Virus record (IMG/VR): IMGVR_UViG_3300028392_000054
Coordinates: 1-64,000 of that record
Source: a virus
Length of the DNA: 64,000 bases
Strand: one strand, 5' to 3'
Shown here: positions 15,189 to 22,265 of the stretch, in pieces
Layout of the letters: every line of letters begins with the position of its first letter
Numbering within the stretch: the first letter of the stretch is position 1
Program-made: the position numbers and the translations under genes
Notes under the pieces: generated by a model
Databases searched by the model: none
Told to the model about the DNA's origin: nothing
The model's input: the letters and a program-made list of their open reading frames with translations, nothing else

Positions 15189-15682
15189 TTTGATATACCT
15201 TTTTCATCGTGGAATTTAACCATATTAAACGATTTAACTGGGCAAAAATCGCACAGATAAATGGTTGGACCCGCATACTTGTCTAAGTTTTCAGCTTTAC
15301 GCATCTGCTCAGTACCTGCCGAAAGTTTCTTTTTATCTGACTTATAGTCAGGACATTGACCTTTTGGGCGTAGATGTAAACTATAACAGTTCATCGCGTC
15401 ATCTGCAAACTGCATACGAGTATTGTAAAAAGGTAGACCTAAGCCTTCGCCTTCGCCGTTAGACAGCTGTTTAATTACATCTTCTTTAAGGGCTGGGGTA
15501 GACCAAACGGCTTTAGGCACGTTCCATAGACGGCCATAATGCAACTCACCGTGGCGCTCTACCGTAATGTTTAAAAGGGTGTTGCCTGGGTCTTCCTCAG
15601 CAGAAGGCAATTCGTCAATGGTACGACAGTTCTTACACACCAGTAAACGGAAATACGGTTCTTGCTCTTCTTTATTCGACAT
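15185..15682 (-). CDS. Zinc-binding hypothetical protein (165 aa)
   Basis: Carries CKNC near residue 15, an internal C-x3-H (MNCYSLH) and PKGQC, and a C-terminal YLCDFCPVKS knuckle, enough for two metal sites. CAGGAGC upstream of ATG 15682 supports the start. It probably leads the operon that runs down to 13808. Not assigned to a named family. Confidence 0.6.
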   Translation of the reverse strand: MSNKEEQEPYFRLLVCKNCRTIDELPSAEEDPGNTLLNITVERHGELHYGRLWNVPKAVWSTPALKEDVIKQLSNGEGEGLGLPFYNTRMQFADDAMNCYSLHLRPKGQCPDYKSDKKKLSAGTEQMRKAENLDKYAGPTIYLCDFCPVKSFNMVKFHDEKGISK

Positions 15683-15738
15683 ATAGTGCTCCTGTTAGAT
15701 AGGTGATTAGCCTATCACATGATTTGGTTTTGTGTTAC

Positions 15739-15990
15739 TTACACTCCTGGGTCTGTTGCGCCCGGAACCTTGGTATTCTTTACTCTATCATAAGTAGCTT
15801 GAGAAGCTCTGTATGCTGGAGATGAGCCTGGTGCCGCAACTCCTGGAATAGGTCCACCAGTAATCATGGTCTTTGCATCAAGATTTGGGTTAGTTTTCTC
15901 ACCCTTTTTAGCGTTGTGTGCCCCAAAGGACTCTTTACGGCCAAGTTGTACGTCTTTACCTTTGCCACGGCGGTCTCTGAATAATGCCAT
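15739..15990 (-). CDS. Basic hypothetical protein, FRDRRGKGK type (83 aa)
   Basis: MALFRDRRGKGKDVQLGRKE is similar to the start of the next product upstream (MATFHDRRSGELVNLGRDSE), so the two share an N-terminal F-x-D-R-R-x-G ... L-G-R signature and are probably paralogous there. The rest is Gly/Pro-rich and looks disordered. Function unknown. Confidence 0.55.
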   Translation of the reverse strand: MALFRDRRGKGKDVQLGRKESFGAHNAKKGEKTNPNLDAKTMITGGPIPGVAAPGSSPAYRASQATYDRVKNTKVPGATDPGV

Positions 15991-15996
15991 TTTTAT

Positions 15997-16380
15997 CTAC
16001 TTTCCTTGATTTTCTCTACGCAACCTATTACCGGTGCGTTTATTGTGTTTACGAGCACTTTTATCCACAGCTTTGGCGGACATGTCATAACCTTTTGCAA
16101 CTAATGGTGCAATAATTTTACGGGTAATGACGCCTTGACCCTCGTCTTTCATGTGCTTTTGCATTCTTGGGTGCTTAGCTAGTGCAGACATCGAAGGAAA
16201 TACTTGCTCATGTTCTGCGCCTGGAAGTTTTGTAGAAACTTCCGTTGGGTTAGTTTTGGTAGGAAAAAAATCATAAGGCAAAGTATTGCGGCTATCAAGG
16301 CGCATTTTGGATTTAGTGCCTTCGCTATCTCTACCTAAATTAACAAGTTCGCCACTTCTGCGGTCATGAAATGTTGCCAT
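15997..16380 (-). CDS. Basic hypothetical protein, FHDRRSGE type (127 aa)
   Basis: Shares the F-x-D-R-R-x-G ... L-G-R start with the 83-aa product just downstream. The C-terminus is very basic (KSARKHNKRTGNRLRRENQG), suggesting nucleic-acid binding. A helical middle (SMSALAKHPRMQKHMKDEG) separates them. Confidence 0.55.
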   Translation of the reverse strand: MATFHDRRSGELVNLGRDSEGTKSKMRLDSRNTLPYDFFPTKTNPTEVSTKLPGAEHEQVFPSMSALAKHPRMQKHMKDEGQGVITRKIIAPLVAKGYDMSAKAVDKSARKHNKRTGNRLRRENQGK

Positions 16381-16382
16381 GA

Positions 16383-16589
16383 TTACTTTCCTGGGTTTAC
16401 CTTGTTTGGGTCTTCGCTGTTAATGAAACCGTAGTTCATGTAAGGGTGTAGACCAGCACGGTTTTGTGCAACGGTCTGGTCACCCTGTCCCGGGGCTACA
16501 GTTGTGTTTGGGCGACGCTTACGGTACTTACCGTCAGTTGCGCCTTCTTGCATACTCTCGTTCTCTGAACGTGACTTATTTACTGCCAT
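16383..16589 (-). CDS. Basic, disordered hypothetical protein (68 aa)
   Basis: KYRKRRPNTTVAPGQGDQTV is the central part; no domain is seen. It sits in a run of short genes of similar composition with close spacing. Role unknown. Confidence 0.5.
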   Translation of the reverse strand: MAVNKSRSENESMQEGATDGKYRKRRPNTTVAPGQGDQTVAQNRAGLHPYMNYGFINSEDPNKVNPGK

Positions 16590-16599
16590 GATTGTCTCC

Positions 16600-16809
16600 T
16601 TAGACCATCTTGTTTTTAACGCGCTTTACTGCTTGACGTCTTGAACAAGACGGGCAGATGTCCGAGTTAAGGGATTGAACTGGGTTTAAAATAAGCCCAC
16701 AACTAGTGCAGCCTTTATCACCATTATACTGTGTACGGTTAATATCCGCTGGGTATGGTGCAGGAAATGCTGTGCCATCGCCAGAAGGGTCTATCATGCT
16801 TAAATCCAT
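16600..16809 (-). CDS. Zinc-ribbon hypothetical protein (69 aa)
   Basis: Two knuckles, CTSCGLILNPVQ and CPSCSRRQ, form a classical four-cysteine zinc ribbon in the C-terminal half; the N-terminus is Pro/Ala-rich. The short basic tail KRVKNK suggests contact with nucleic acid. Not recognised further. Confidence 0.6.
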   Translation of the reverse strand: MDLSMIDPSGDGTAFPAPYPADINRTQYNGDKGCTSCGLILNPVQSLNSDICPSCSRRQAVKRVKNKMV

Positions 16810-16810
16810 A

Positions 16811-17167
16811 TTAAGTATTTCCTAACGCATTTCGGCTGGTTGATTCTGTGGTTGTAGGTTGCTGTGAGTAATCTACACGAGTCTGTGGTCTACCAGTCAT
16901 TTCTACAATGTCTTTAATGCCGTATTCCGCCACTTCATAGCCAAAACGCTGTGGAAATAGCTGGATTTGTGGCATTGGTGGGCGAACGTACTGCTGAATC
17001 TCTTGAGCGGTCAGGTTACCTATTCTTAGGGCCTGTGTAAGCATACGCTCATTGTTGCTGGCAAAAGGGCCGAGGTACTCCTGTGGAGGCATCGCAGCCT
17101 CTGGTGGTACGCCTACAGGCTTATCCCACGCTCTAAATCCATATTTACCATTTGCGGTATTAGGCAT
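16811..17167 (-). CDS. Hypothetical protein (118 aa)
   Basis: ATG 17167 (MPNTANGKYGFRAWDKPVG) is preferred to the upstream ATG 17182, because GGCAAGGACCACA, a good ribosome binding site, sits directly before it inside the end of the upstream gene. It contains a Pro-rich middle and a Gln/Thr-rich tail. Not recognised. Confidence 0.55.
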   Translation of the reverse strand: MPNTANGKYGFRAWDKPVGVPPEAAMPPQEYLGPFASNNERMLTQALRIGNLTAQEIQQYVRPPMPQIQLFPQRFGYEVAEYGIKDIVEMTGRPQTRVDYSQQPTTTESTSRNALGNT

Positions 17168-17399
17168 TGTGGTCCTTGCCATGGTTAAAGTTGTCTAGCT
17201 TTGCTTTAATTTTTTCCGGTTTTGGCTTTAACCCAAGCTGGTTTGAGCCAAAGTTTACGCCGTGTTTAAATCCGGATTTGTGTTGGTCAATCGCTCTTTG
17301 TATATATGTGTCGTCTACGCCAGGAATAGCGTGTACATCGCTTACAATCTCGTTGCTAGCTGAACAATGTCTGCATTTAATTTTTACGTTTTTAGCCAT
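17160..17399 (-). CDS. Zinc-knuckle paralogue A (79 aa)
   Basis: Start at ATG 17399 (MAKNVKIKCRHCSASNEIV), with GGTAAGGATCACA upstream, rather than the farther ATG 17420. Clearly paralogous to the next product upstream: both read MAK-x-V-x-IKC-x-HC ... AIPGV-x-x-TY ... QH ... HG and end F-x-HGKDHN. The one C-x2-C per chain suggests dimerisation or extra ligands from His. The HGKDHN end is encoded by the ribosome binding site of the following gene. Confidence 0.65.
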   Translation of the reverse strand: MAKNVKIKCRHCSASNEIVSDVHAIPGVDDTYIQRAIDQHKSGFKHGVNFGSNQLGLKPKPEKIKAKLDNFNHGKDHNA

Positions 17400-17661
17400 T
17401 GTGATCCTTACCGTGCCCAAATTCTTCTAGTCGGCCAGTTGCTGACTCTTTAACTTCAGACGGAGTCATACCAGCTTCGCGCAATCCTTTATCAATTGCT
17501 TCTTTTTTCATTACTTCTGCCCCGTGACCAGCACTACCTAGGTGCTGCTCTTCGCCCGCAGATACGTAAGTACTAGGCACACCTGGAATAGCTTTTGAAT
17601 CTTCTACTAATTCTTGGGCTTCACCGCAATGTGCGCATTTAATATTTACTTTTTTAGCCAT
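17392..17661 (-). CDS. Zinc-knuckle paralogue B (89 aa)
   Basis: Tandem duplicate of paralogue A with a 10-residue longer middle (GAEVMKKEAIDKGLREAG). C-x2-C at residues 9-12 (IKCAHCGEAQEL). Its last codons overlap the start of paralogue A (ATGGCTAA), and its own ATG overlaps the stop before it. Confidence 0.65.
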   Translation of the reverse strand: MAKKVNIKCAHCGEAQELVEDSKAIPGVPSTYVSAGEEQHLGSAGHGAEVMKKEAIDKGLREAGMTPSEVKESATGRLEEFGHGKDHNG

Positions 17662-17804
17662 TAATACTCCCCTTTGCCCATGCCCGTTGTAAACGCCTCA
17701 GTGCGGCCTTCCTTCGGCGGAGTAGCAACAGCTGCGCCATCCGCAGCTTCCATTTGACTATCATCTTTACGGTCATTCATAGTACCGACTTGTGGGGTAT
17801 TCAT
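17661..17804 (-). CDS. Short disordered hypothetical protein (47 aa)
   Basis: Starts and ends at TAATG-type overlaps with both neighbours. MNTPQVGTMNDRKDDSQMEA and a Gly-rich tail (FTTGMGKGEY) show no domain. Supported mainly by exact coupling on both sides. Confidence 0.5.
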   Translation of the reverse strand: MNTPQVGTMNDRKDDSQMEAADGAAVATPPKEGRTEAFTTGMGKGEY

Positions 17805-18067
17805 TAGCCCTTTAATTCGTGTTGAGCCGCAGTAGCCATAGCAGCATCCTGCTGACCTACATTAAATGAGCCCATCCTAGATTCGCCACTGTTACTGCGT
17901 TCTGCATAGCCGTGTCCACCGCCAGTAGGCATGAACCCGCCCTTACCTAACTTACTAAGTAAACCGCTTCCGCCTTCAGCGGCTGCGCCGCCTTCAGCTG
18001 CGGCAGCTGCTCCACCAGCGGCTTCTCCTGCTACTAATCCTTCGGCTAAAGGTGCTAAAAATGCCAT
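17804..18067 (-). CDS. Ala/Gly-rich hypothetical protein (87 aa)
   Basis: The N-terminal half is an Ala/Gly repeat (GEAAGGAAAAAEGGAAAEGG) that could form a flexible or membrane-associated helix, followed by a Gly/Ser-rich tail. Not recognised. Sits in the same coupled series. Confidence 0.5.
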   Translation of the reverse strand: MAFLAPLAEGLVAGEAAGGAAAAAEGGAAAEGGSGLLSKLGKGGFMPTGGGHGYAERSNSGESRMGSFNVGQQDAAMATAAQHELKG

Positions 18068-18068
18068 T

Positions 18069-18590
18069 TTATCTCCATTGCGGGCTTAAGCCGCGTAGCT
18101 GTGTGTTGCGGACTTTATTCATTTCTAGTAGGCTACTAGAGCGTGTGTTTGCCTTACCGTCGTTTACTAAGTGAGGCGCTGGTGCCAAAGCAAATGCTGG
18201 AGCAAATCTAGAAGCAGGCTTACCTCTCTTAGCGGCAGCCATCTGCCTTGCAATACCACGGTTTGCAGCAAATCCTGAAGGCAAATAGTAATCACTCGGG
18301 TCAATTCGCTCGCCGCGATGAACGCCGCGCTGATAACCACGTTGCGTTTGGCGTACTTTTAGGCCGTCTAAGACCTGCTCAGATACGCTATTAGGGCGAC
18401 CACGATCATCGCGACGAGTTCGAATTGTTCCAAGATAACCGTCTGGATATTCCGCAGACGGTTCTCGGCCAACACCTAAGCGCAGGAAGTCAAGGTCAGA
18501 GCGGGCAACAGCCACGCCACCGCCACCATAGTTGGTGTAGGTGCCATACATACCATTGGCACCGAGGCTTTGAACGTTTTGACTAGGCAT
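18069..18590 (-). CDS. Basic hypothetical phage protein (173 aa)
   Basis: Contains GVGREPSAEYPDGYLGTIRT, then RGYQRGVHRGERIDPSDYYL, motifs that look well structured, between Gly-rich and Ala-rich ends. High Arg content and position near structural-type genes are compatible with a minor virion protein, but no homology is claimed. Confidence 0.5.
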   Translation of the reverse strand: MPSQNVQSLGANGMYGTYTNYGGGGVAVARSDLDFLRLGVGREPSAEYPDGYLGTIRTRRDDRGRPNSVSEQVLDGLKVRQTQRGYQRGVHRGERIDPSDYYLPSGFAANRGIARQMAAAKRGKPASRFAPAFALAPAPHLVNDGKANTRSSSLLEMNKVRNTQLRGLSPQWR

Positions 18591-18610
18591 ACCTATAGTT
18601 TATACACTAA

Positions 18611-19627
18611 TTAAGCTAAATTAGTTCTAAACTCTTGTCCCATAAATACTGCCCAGTCATCTAGGATTGGAACTGATAGTAGGGTAAATTCGCCTGTGTC
18701 TTTATACCACGCAAAACCTACTCCCTGTTGCCAGTTTTCCCAGTATTTAACTGGTTTCTCATTAGGGGTAATTCCACCCTTGACGCTAGGTACCGAACCA
18801 TCTACACGACATAGACATCCAGGGCTAAACGCAGCATTACGAGCTGGCCCATTACTGGTGTGGTTAGTGTGGTACATCATTTCAATTCGGTGGATGTGCC
18901 CATAAATTACGGAAACATGGTGATTTGAATTAATATACTTCATAGCCGTACTACCGGCCGAATTAACCCGGTCGCCGTGGATACAGCGTAGGTTCTCATT
19001 CAACCAGTATTCGCCCGCTGGGTATCCGCTGGCGTACTTGATGTTTAGTTCATCCATACGTAACAAATGTGGAAGGCTGTTTACTGGCCAATCACTTGGA
19101 GTAGTTCCTGCCTGACGCATATTTGATACGGCTGGTGCGTTCTCTGCCAAATACTTATATATACGGCAATCGTGGTTACCTTCTAGGAATACAATTTCTG
19201 CATCCGGAACTGTAGCGCGCTGGGCAGCCAGATACTCATAGCCACGCTGGATGGCTAGATTAGTCGAGTTCTGGAACGCAATCTCCTGATGGTGACGGCT
19301 CTGTGCTGGTAGGTCTAGGGTATCCCCTAGGTTTACCACAGTATCCACGCCAAACTGTTGATGTGCATAGTTTATAATCTGTAGGGCAATGTCAATTGCT
19401 TTCTCGGAATGAAATTCAATTACTGTCCCATCCTCATAGACACGGTAACCGATTTGGGTATCCGGCAGCAGCGCAGCCAATTTCCAATCGTTCTTTCCCT
19501 TTTTAGGTTTAGTAATAGTTGACGGTTTAATCGTCATTTTTTGAGCCTGTATGATTGGAAATTCTTTTAGCGGGTCTTCTCTCAGAAGTTTCGCTAATTC
19601 TTTGGCTAAGCTGTCGGACAAGTGCAT
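18611..19627 (-). CDS. Calcineurin-like metallophosphoesterase
   Basis: A 338-aa protein with the family's metal motifs in order: LLPDTQIG (D-x-x/H-like first motif), VVNLGDTLD (GD-x-x-D), VFLEGNHDCR (GNHD), IHGDRV and VIYGHIHRIE (GH-x-H). These hold a two-metal site for phosphodiester or phosphomonoester hydrolysis. The substrate is unknown; phage members are often nucleases or phosphatases acting on nucleic acids or nucleotides. The motifs look intact. GCGAGGAGT precedes the ATG. It overlaps by 22 bases the small gene upstream, so both come from the promoter near 19900. Confidence 0.85.
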   Translation of the reverse strand: MHLSDSLAKELAKLLREDPLKEFPIIQAQKMTIKPSTITKPKKGKNDWKLAALLPDTQIGYRVYEDGTVIEFHSEKAIDIALQIINYAHQQFGVDTVVNLGDTLDLPAQSRHHQEIAFQNSTNLAIQRGYEYLAAQRATVPDAEIVFLEGNHDCRIYKYLAENAPAVSNMRQAGTTPSDWPVNSLPHLLRMDELNIKYASGYPAGEYWLNENLRCIHGDRVNSAGSTAMKYINSNHHVSVIYGHIHRIEMMYHTNHTSNGPARNAAFSPGCLCRVDGSVPSVKGGITPNEKPVKYWENWQQGVGFAWYKDTGEFTLLSVPILDDWAVFMGQEFRTNLA

Positions 19628-19848
19628 ACTCCTCGCATGTGGTAGTTAAATGACGTTTGCTTAAATGGGATATCTGGATGGTACTTTTTAATTAACTTTA
19701 ATGCTTCTGACATGTTTAAATTAGGTTTCCCCTGAAGGGTGGCAAAAACTTCTTGGAAATCTTTGTCTTGCGCTTGAACCCAGATGTTTACTACACACCC
19801 TATTGCATCTGACTTAGCTGCCAGTAGCTTCAGTTCATCTATTAACAT
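19606..19848 (-). CDS. Hypothetical protein with His/Cys C-terminus (80 aa)
   Basis: ATG 19848 is chosen over 19881 because GGGAGAGGTTT directly precedes it and 19881 is upstream of or at the predicted transcript start. A helical N-terminus is followed by KQTSFNYHMRGVCTCPTA, which has a possible C-x-C and His. May be a small DNA-binding partner of the phosphoesterase, but this is a guess. Confidence 0.5.
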   Translation of the reverse strand: MLIDELKLLAAKSDAIGCVVNIWVQAQDKDFQEVFATLQGKPNLNMSEALKLIKKYHPDIPFKQTSFNYHMRGVCTCPTA

Positions 19849-19876
19849 AAACCTCTCCCGGTCTCTATATATTATT

Positions 19877-19931
19877 ATCACACAAGAATGTGATGTACGT
19901 TGATTATCGCCGATAATTTTTGGTTTGTCAA
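19877..19931 (-). promoter_or_regulatory. Sigma-70-like promoter with two operator dyads
   Basis: On the minus strand, TTGACA (19926-19931), a 17-base spacer and GATAAT (19903-19908) form a near-consensus promoter. The -10 lies inside a perfect dyad ATTATC-GGC-GATAAT, and a second dyad ATCACA-TTCTTG-TGTGAT lies at about the transcript start (19877-19894). Dyads in these positions are typical repressor sites. The promoter faces the genes 19848 down to 15739. Confidence 0.8.
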
Positions 19932-19936
19932 GACAA

Positions 19937-19966
19937 TAAAAAAGCCCCCATCGCTGGGGGCTTTTC
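19937..19966 (-). terminator. Intrinsic terminator
   Basis: On the minus strand GCCCCCA, loop GCGA, TGGGGGC (19944-19961) followed by TTTTTTATT. It ends the transcript of the 19983-20300 gene and lies only a few bases upstream of the promoter at 19926, so it isolates the two operons. Confidence 0.9.
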
Positions 19967-19982
19967 CTATACCTTGTCGGGG

Positions 19983-20300
19983 TTAGTTATGGTCAGACAT
20001 TCCGTCTGTAAACTGTGCTGATGTGCGGTTAGTAGACGCTGGCAGAATACGACCGTTACCCTGTGTAGGACCAATCTGAGGGTCTACATATGAAGGCATC
20101 TTTGTAGTAATACCGTATTGCTTAGTGCTTGTTGCTTTAATTTTTGTGCGGCTAGGCTTTGCCTGCTTGTAAGGGTCGCCTGATGCTGTGTTCTTCTTCT
20201 TTACAAGCGTTCCTCTTTCAGGTTTTCCTGAAGGATTATTAGCAGTTGAAGCTGCGCTAGTTCCCATTGTAGGGAATTTGCCTTGTGGTTGTTTATCCAT
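19983..20300 (-). CDS. Basic disordered hypothetical protein (105 aa)
   Basis: MDKQPQGKFPTMGTSAASTA and a Lys/Thr/Ser-rich middle show no fold. It is the last gene before a strong terminator, downstream of the SpoVS gene. Unknown. Confidence 0.5.
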   Translation of the reverse strand: MDKQPQGKFPTMGTSAASTANNPSGKPERGTLVKKKNTASGDPYKQAKPSRTKIKATSTKQYGITTKMPSYVDPQIGPTQGNGRILPASTNRTSAQFTDGMSDHN

Positions 20301-20365
20301 GGTTTTTACCTCTTTGGCCTAAGATGGTTGATACTTTAACGATACAGGTAATTGGCTAAATATGC

Positions 20366-20647
20366 TTAATTAACTGAATTTACTTTAAATACGATTGCGC
20401 TGATACTTTCGCCATTAATCTCTACGGACTGAAATCCTGGAATACATACTAGGCTTATTCCGCGTGGCGCGGTATATCCGCTGGCAATGGCAATGGCTTT
20501 TACAGCTTGGTTAACTGGTCCCGCGCCTACAGCGCGAATCTTACAAGTTCCTTTTTCGTAAATAGCGTGTGCAATAGCTGACGCCACTGCTTGGGGGTTA
20601 CTAGACGCGCTTACGCGTAATACATTTTCATCTTGTGATTCAGACAT
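20366..20647 (-). CDS. SpoVS-family protein
   Basis: A 93-aa protein matching stage V sporulation protein S throughout: VLRVSASSNPQAVASAIA, then IRAVGAGPVNQAVKAIAIA and APRGISLVCIPGF, with INGESISAIVFKV at the end. SpoVS is a small Alba-like protein first known from spore formers; its biochemical role is not settled but nucleic-acid binding is suspected. Length equals the family. The presence in a phage of a (probably non-sporulating) host is notable. An 80-residue match with the conserved GAG-x-x-NQA-x-KA-x-AIA motif makes the call firm. Confidence 0.9.
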   Translation of the reverse strand: MSESQDENVLRVSASSNPQAVASAIAHAIYEKGTCKIRAVGAGPVNQAVKAIAIASGYTAPRGISLVCIPGFQSVEINGESISAIVFKVNSVN

Positions 20648-20710
20648 TTAATTACCTTAAATTGTGTTAGTACTCCCGTACTTCTACTATAAAGGTAAAA
20701 TAGGCTTAAT

Positions 20711-21148
20711 TTAGGCCCAATCCAAATTTTCTCTGATGTCTGGCATTACCCCGATTTCACGGTTATCCCAGTTTCCATCAAGTACCATAAGGGCAATAAT
20801 CGAGTAATTGGCCATATCGATAAAGCTATCGCGCAGGCTCTCGTTTTCAGGCTTAGCCCCGCTATCGTACAGGTGATTGATTCTGGCTAACTTATCGTGC
20901 ATACGTACTCTAAGTCCGTTCAAAGGGCCGCCAGGGCTTTCGCTGATGTTCTTTGGTCCATAATCTTTGTGCTTTTTAACCAGCAACTGCTCTGCCTCTA
21001 AAAACTTAGTAGCCAGCATATTTTCAAAGTTTTCTTGAAGTACCTGTGCTTTTAGCTCCTCTGTCGTAGGTCCTGATTTACGGATAAATTCTCTTGCTGC
21101 TTCTGATAGGCCATTGAAATCGCCTGGGTCTCCTGGTTTAAACGCCAT
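20711..21148 (-). CDS. Nucleotide-modification-associated (Nmad1/DUF1599)-like protein
   Basis: A 145-aa protein. ATG 21148 has AAGGAG at a good distance; an upstream ATG (21166) does not. KKHKDYGPKNISESPGG and LNGLRVRMHDKLARINHL, then LRDSFIDMANYSIIALMVL, follow the pattern of the Nmad1/DUF1599 family, which is linked to modified-nucleotide phages and has a MazG-like all-alpha fold. Possible role: handling of (d)NTP pools. Family call moderate. Confidence 0.7.
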   Translation of the reverse strand: MAFKPGDPGDFNGLSEAAREFIRKSGPTTEELKAQVLQENFENMLATKFLEAEQLLVKKHKDYGPKNISESPGGPLNGLRVRMHDKLARINHLYDSGAKPENESLRDSFIDMANYSIIALMVLDGNWDNREIGVMPDIRENLDWA

Positions 21149-21149
21149 G

Positions 21150-21299
21150 TTATTCTCCTTGTTCATTGTGGCAGGAACATCCGCAGATTTTCTCTGAGGC
21201 TGTCCCCATTGATAGTTTTACTACTTTTGGGCAATTATCATGATGCCCAGTTATACACCAACCAGTACGATCGGTTCCTTGTAAATTTTTATTCCTCAT
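21150..21299 (-). CDS. Cys/His-rich mini-protein (49 aa)
   Basis: GWCITGHHDNCPKVV and CGCSCHNEQG give five Cys and three His, a C-x3-HH-x2-C ... C-x-C-x-CH pattern able to bind zinc. The stop lies just before the next start (21148), and its own start overlaps the membrane gene upstream. Short actinobacterial proteins with a similar pattern exist; role unknown. Confidence 0.55.
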   Translation of the reverse strand: MRNKNLQGTDRTGWCITGHHDNCPKVVKLSMGTASEKICGCSCHNEQGE

Positions 21300-21426
21300 C
21301 GTCGTGAAAGTGCTCTAAGTCTATACCTTTTACAACGCCAATTAGTGTCATTATTCCAGCCAATACTAAAGTAACAACTACAGTAATGGATACGAATAAT
21401 ACTACTGCTGCAATAATTTCTACCAT
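21289..21426 (-). CDS. Single-pass membrane protein (45 aa)
   Basis: MVEIIAAVVLFVSITVVVTL plus VLAGIMTLIG form one long hydrophobic helix, followed by an acidic tail (LEHFHDDEE). It overlaps the Cys/His mini-protein by 11 bases. Function unknown. Confidence 0.5.
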   Translation of the reverse strand: MVEIIAAVVLFVSITVVVTLVLAGIMTLIGVVKGIDLEHFHDDEE

Positions 21427-21429
21427 TTA

Positions 21430-21675
21430 TTAATCCTTTAGTTCTCGTATGAATTGTACAATTATATGTGCATCACAGCTATTTCCGCAAGATGCTGATT
21501 TGTGTGGAGCACCGTCTTCTATAAGCTGTGCTACTCTAGCTCGTTCATCAAACTTACTAGTTTTTAACTCTTTATTTTGTCGCTTTATTATTAACCAGTA
21601 TGAGGCCAAGATATACGCAAATATACGGGCAGCAAACCCTGTTCGTTTTTTTGCGTCCTCAAACCCCATAAACAT
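21430..21675 (-). CDS. Hypothetical protein (81 aa)
   Basis: Starts at the TAATG overlap with the RuvC-like gene. A hydrophobic helix (AARIFAYILASYWLI) is followed by a basic region and ASCGNSCDAHIIVQF. Possible membrane-attached protein; not recognised. Confidence 0.5.
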   Translation of the reverse strand: MFMGFEDAKKRTGFAARIFAYILASYWLIIKRQNKELKTSKFDERARVAQLIEDGAPHKSASCGNSCDAHIIVQFIRELKD

Positions 21676-22265
21676 TAAGGTTTTTCCCTAAAATTAGGGC
21701 CTTTAATCTTTTCAAGAATTTCTAATTCATAGGCTAGGTTACCTTTACCGGCAGCTAGCATAGCTAGGGCATATGAGTCCGCGGCGTTATCGTCGTTAAA
21801 CTCTACGCCCCACTTTTTATATACCGCTAAAAGTACCTGATTTTTTTGTACGCCTGTGCCTTTACCTGTGATGTATTTCTTTAAAGTAGTTGGCGGAATA
21901 ATGTATGGGTACTTACCCTCAAATTCATCCAGTTCATTGTAGCAAACCAGTTTTACTATGGCACCTAATTCGCCCAGCATATGGGCCATTGTGGTGCCAA
22001 AGGCATAGCCTTCCATGGCTACAATAATTGACGAAGGCTTATTATAGAAAGTATAGTAGTCCAATATTTCTGTAAGTTTTTCTTGAATCCAAACCAAACG
22101 GTCAATGTGTAGCCCTTCTGCTTTAAACACATTAGTTTTATAATCCGCTACGTCTTCTGCGTCAAGTACGGTTATCCCAAACCCGGAATAAGATTGGTCT
22201 ATACCAATTGCAATACTATTTACATCTCGCCCTAGTCCTGGCCCAAATACCTTATCTTTTGCCAT
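21675..22265 (-). CDS. RuvC-like Holliday junction resolvase
   Basis: A 196-aa RNase H-fold nuclease. IGIDQSYSGFG gives the first catalytic Asp (D23) with the S-x-x-G pattern, VAMEGYAFG the Glu, a Lys/Pro-rich segment follows (IIPPTTLKKYITGKG), and DDNAADSYALAML gives the final Asp pair. Typical of RuvC/phage resolvases that cut branched DNA before packaging. It overlaps neighbours in a recombination operon with a Cas4-like nuclease and RecA. Confidence 0.85.
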   Translation of the reverse strand: MAKDKVFGPGLGRDVNSIAIGIDQSYSGFGITVLDAEDVADYKTNVFKAEGLHIDRLVWIQEKLTEILDYYTFYNKPSSIIVAMEGYAFGTTMAHMLGELGAIVKLVCYNELDEFEGKYPYIIPPTTLKKYITGKGTGVQKNQVLLAVYKKWGVEFNDDNAADSYALAMLAAGKGNLAYELEILEKIKGPNFREKP

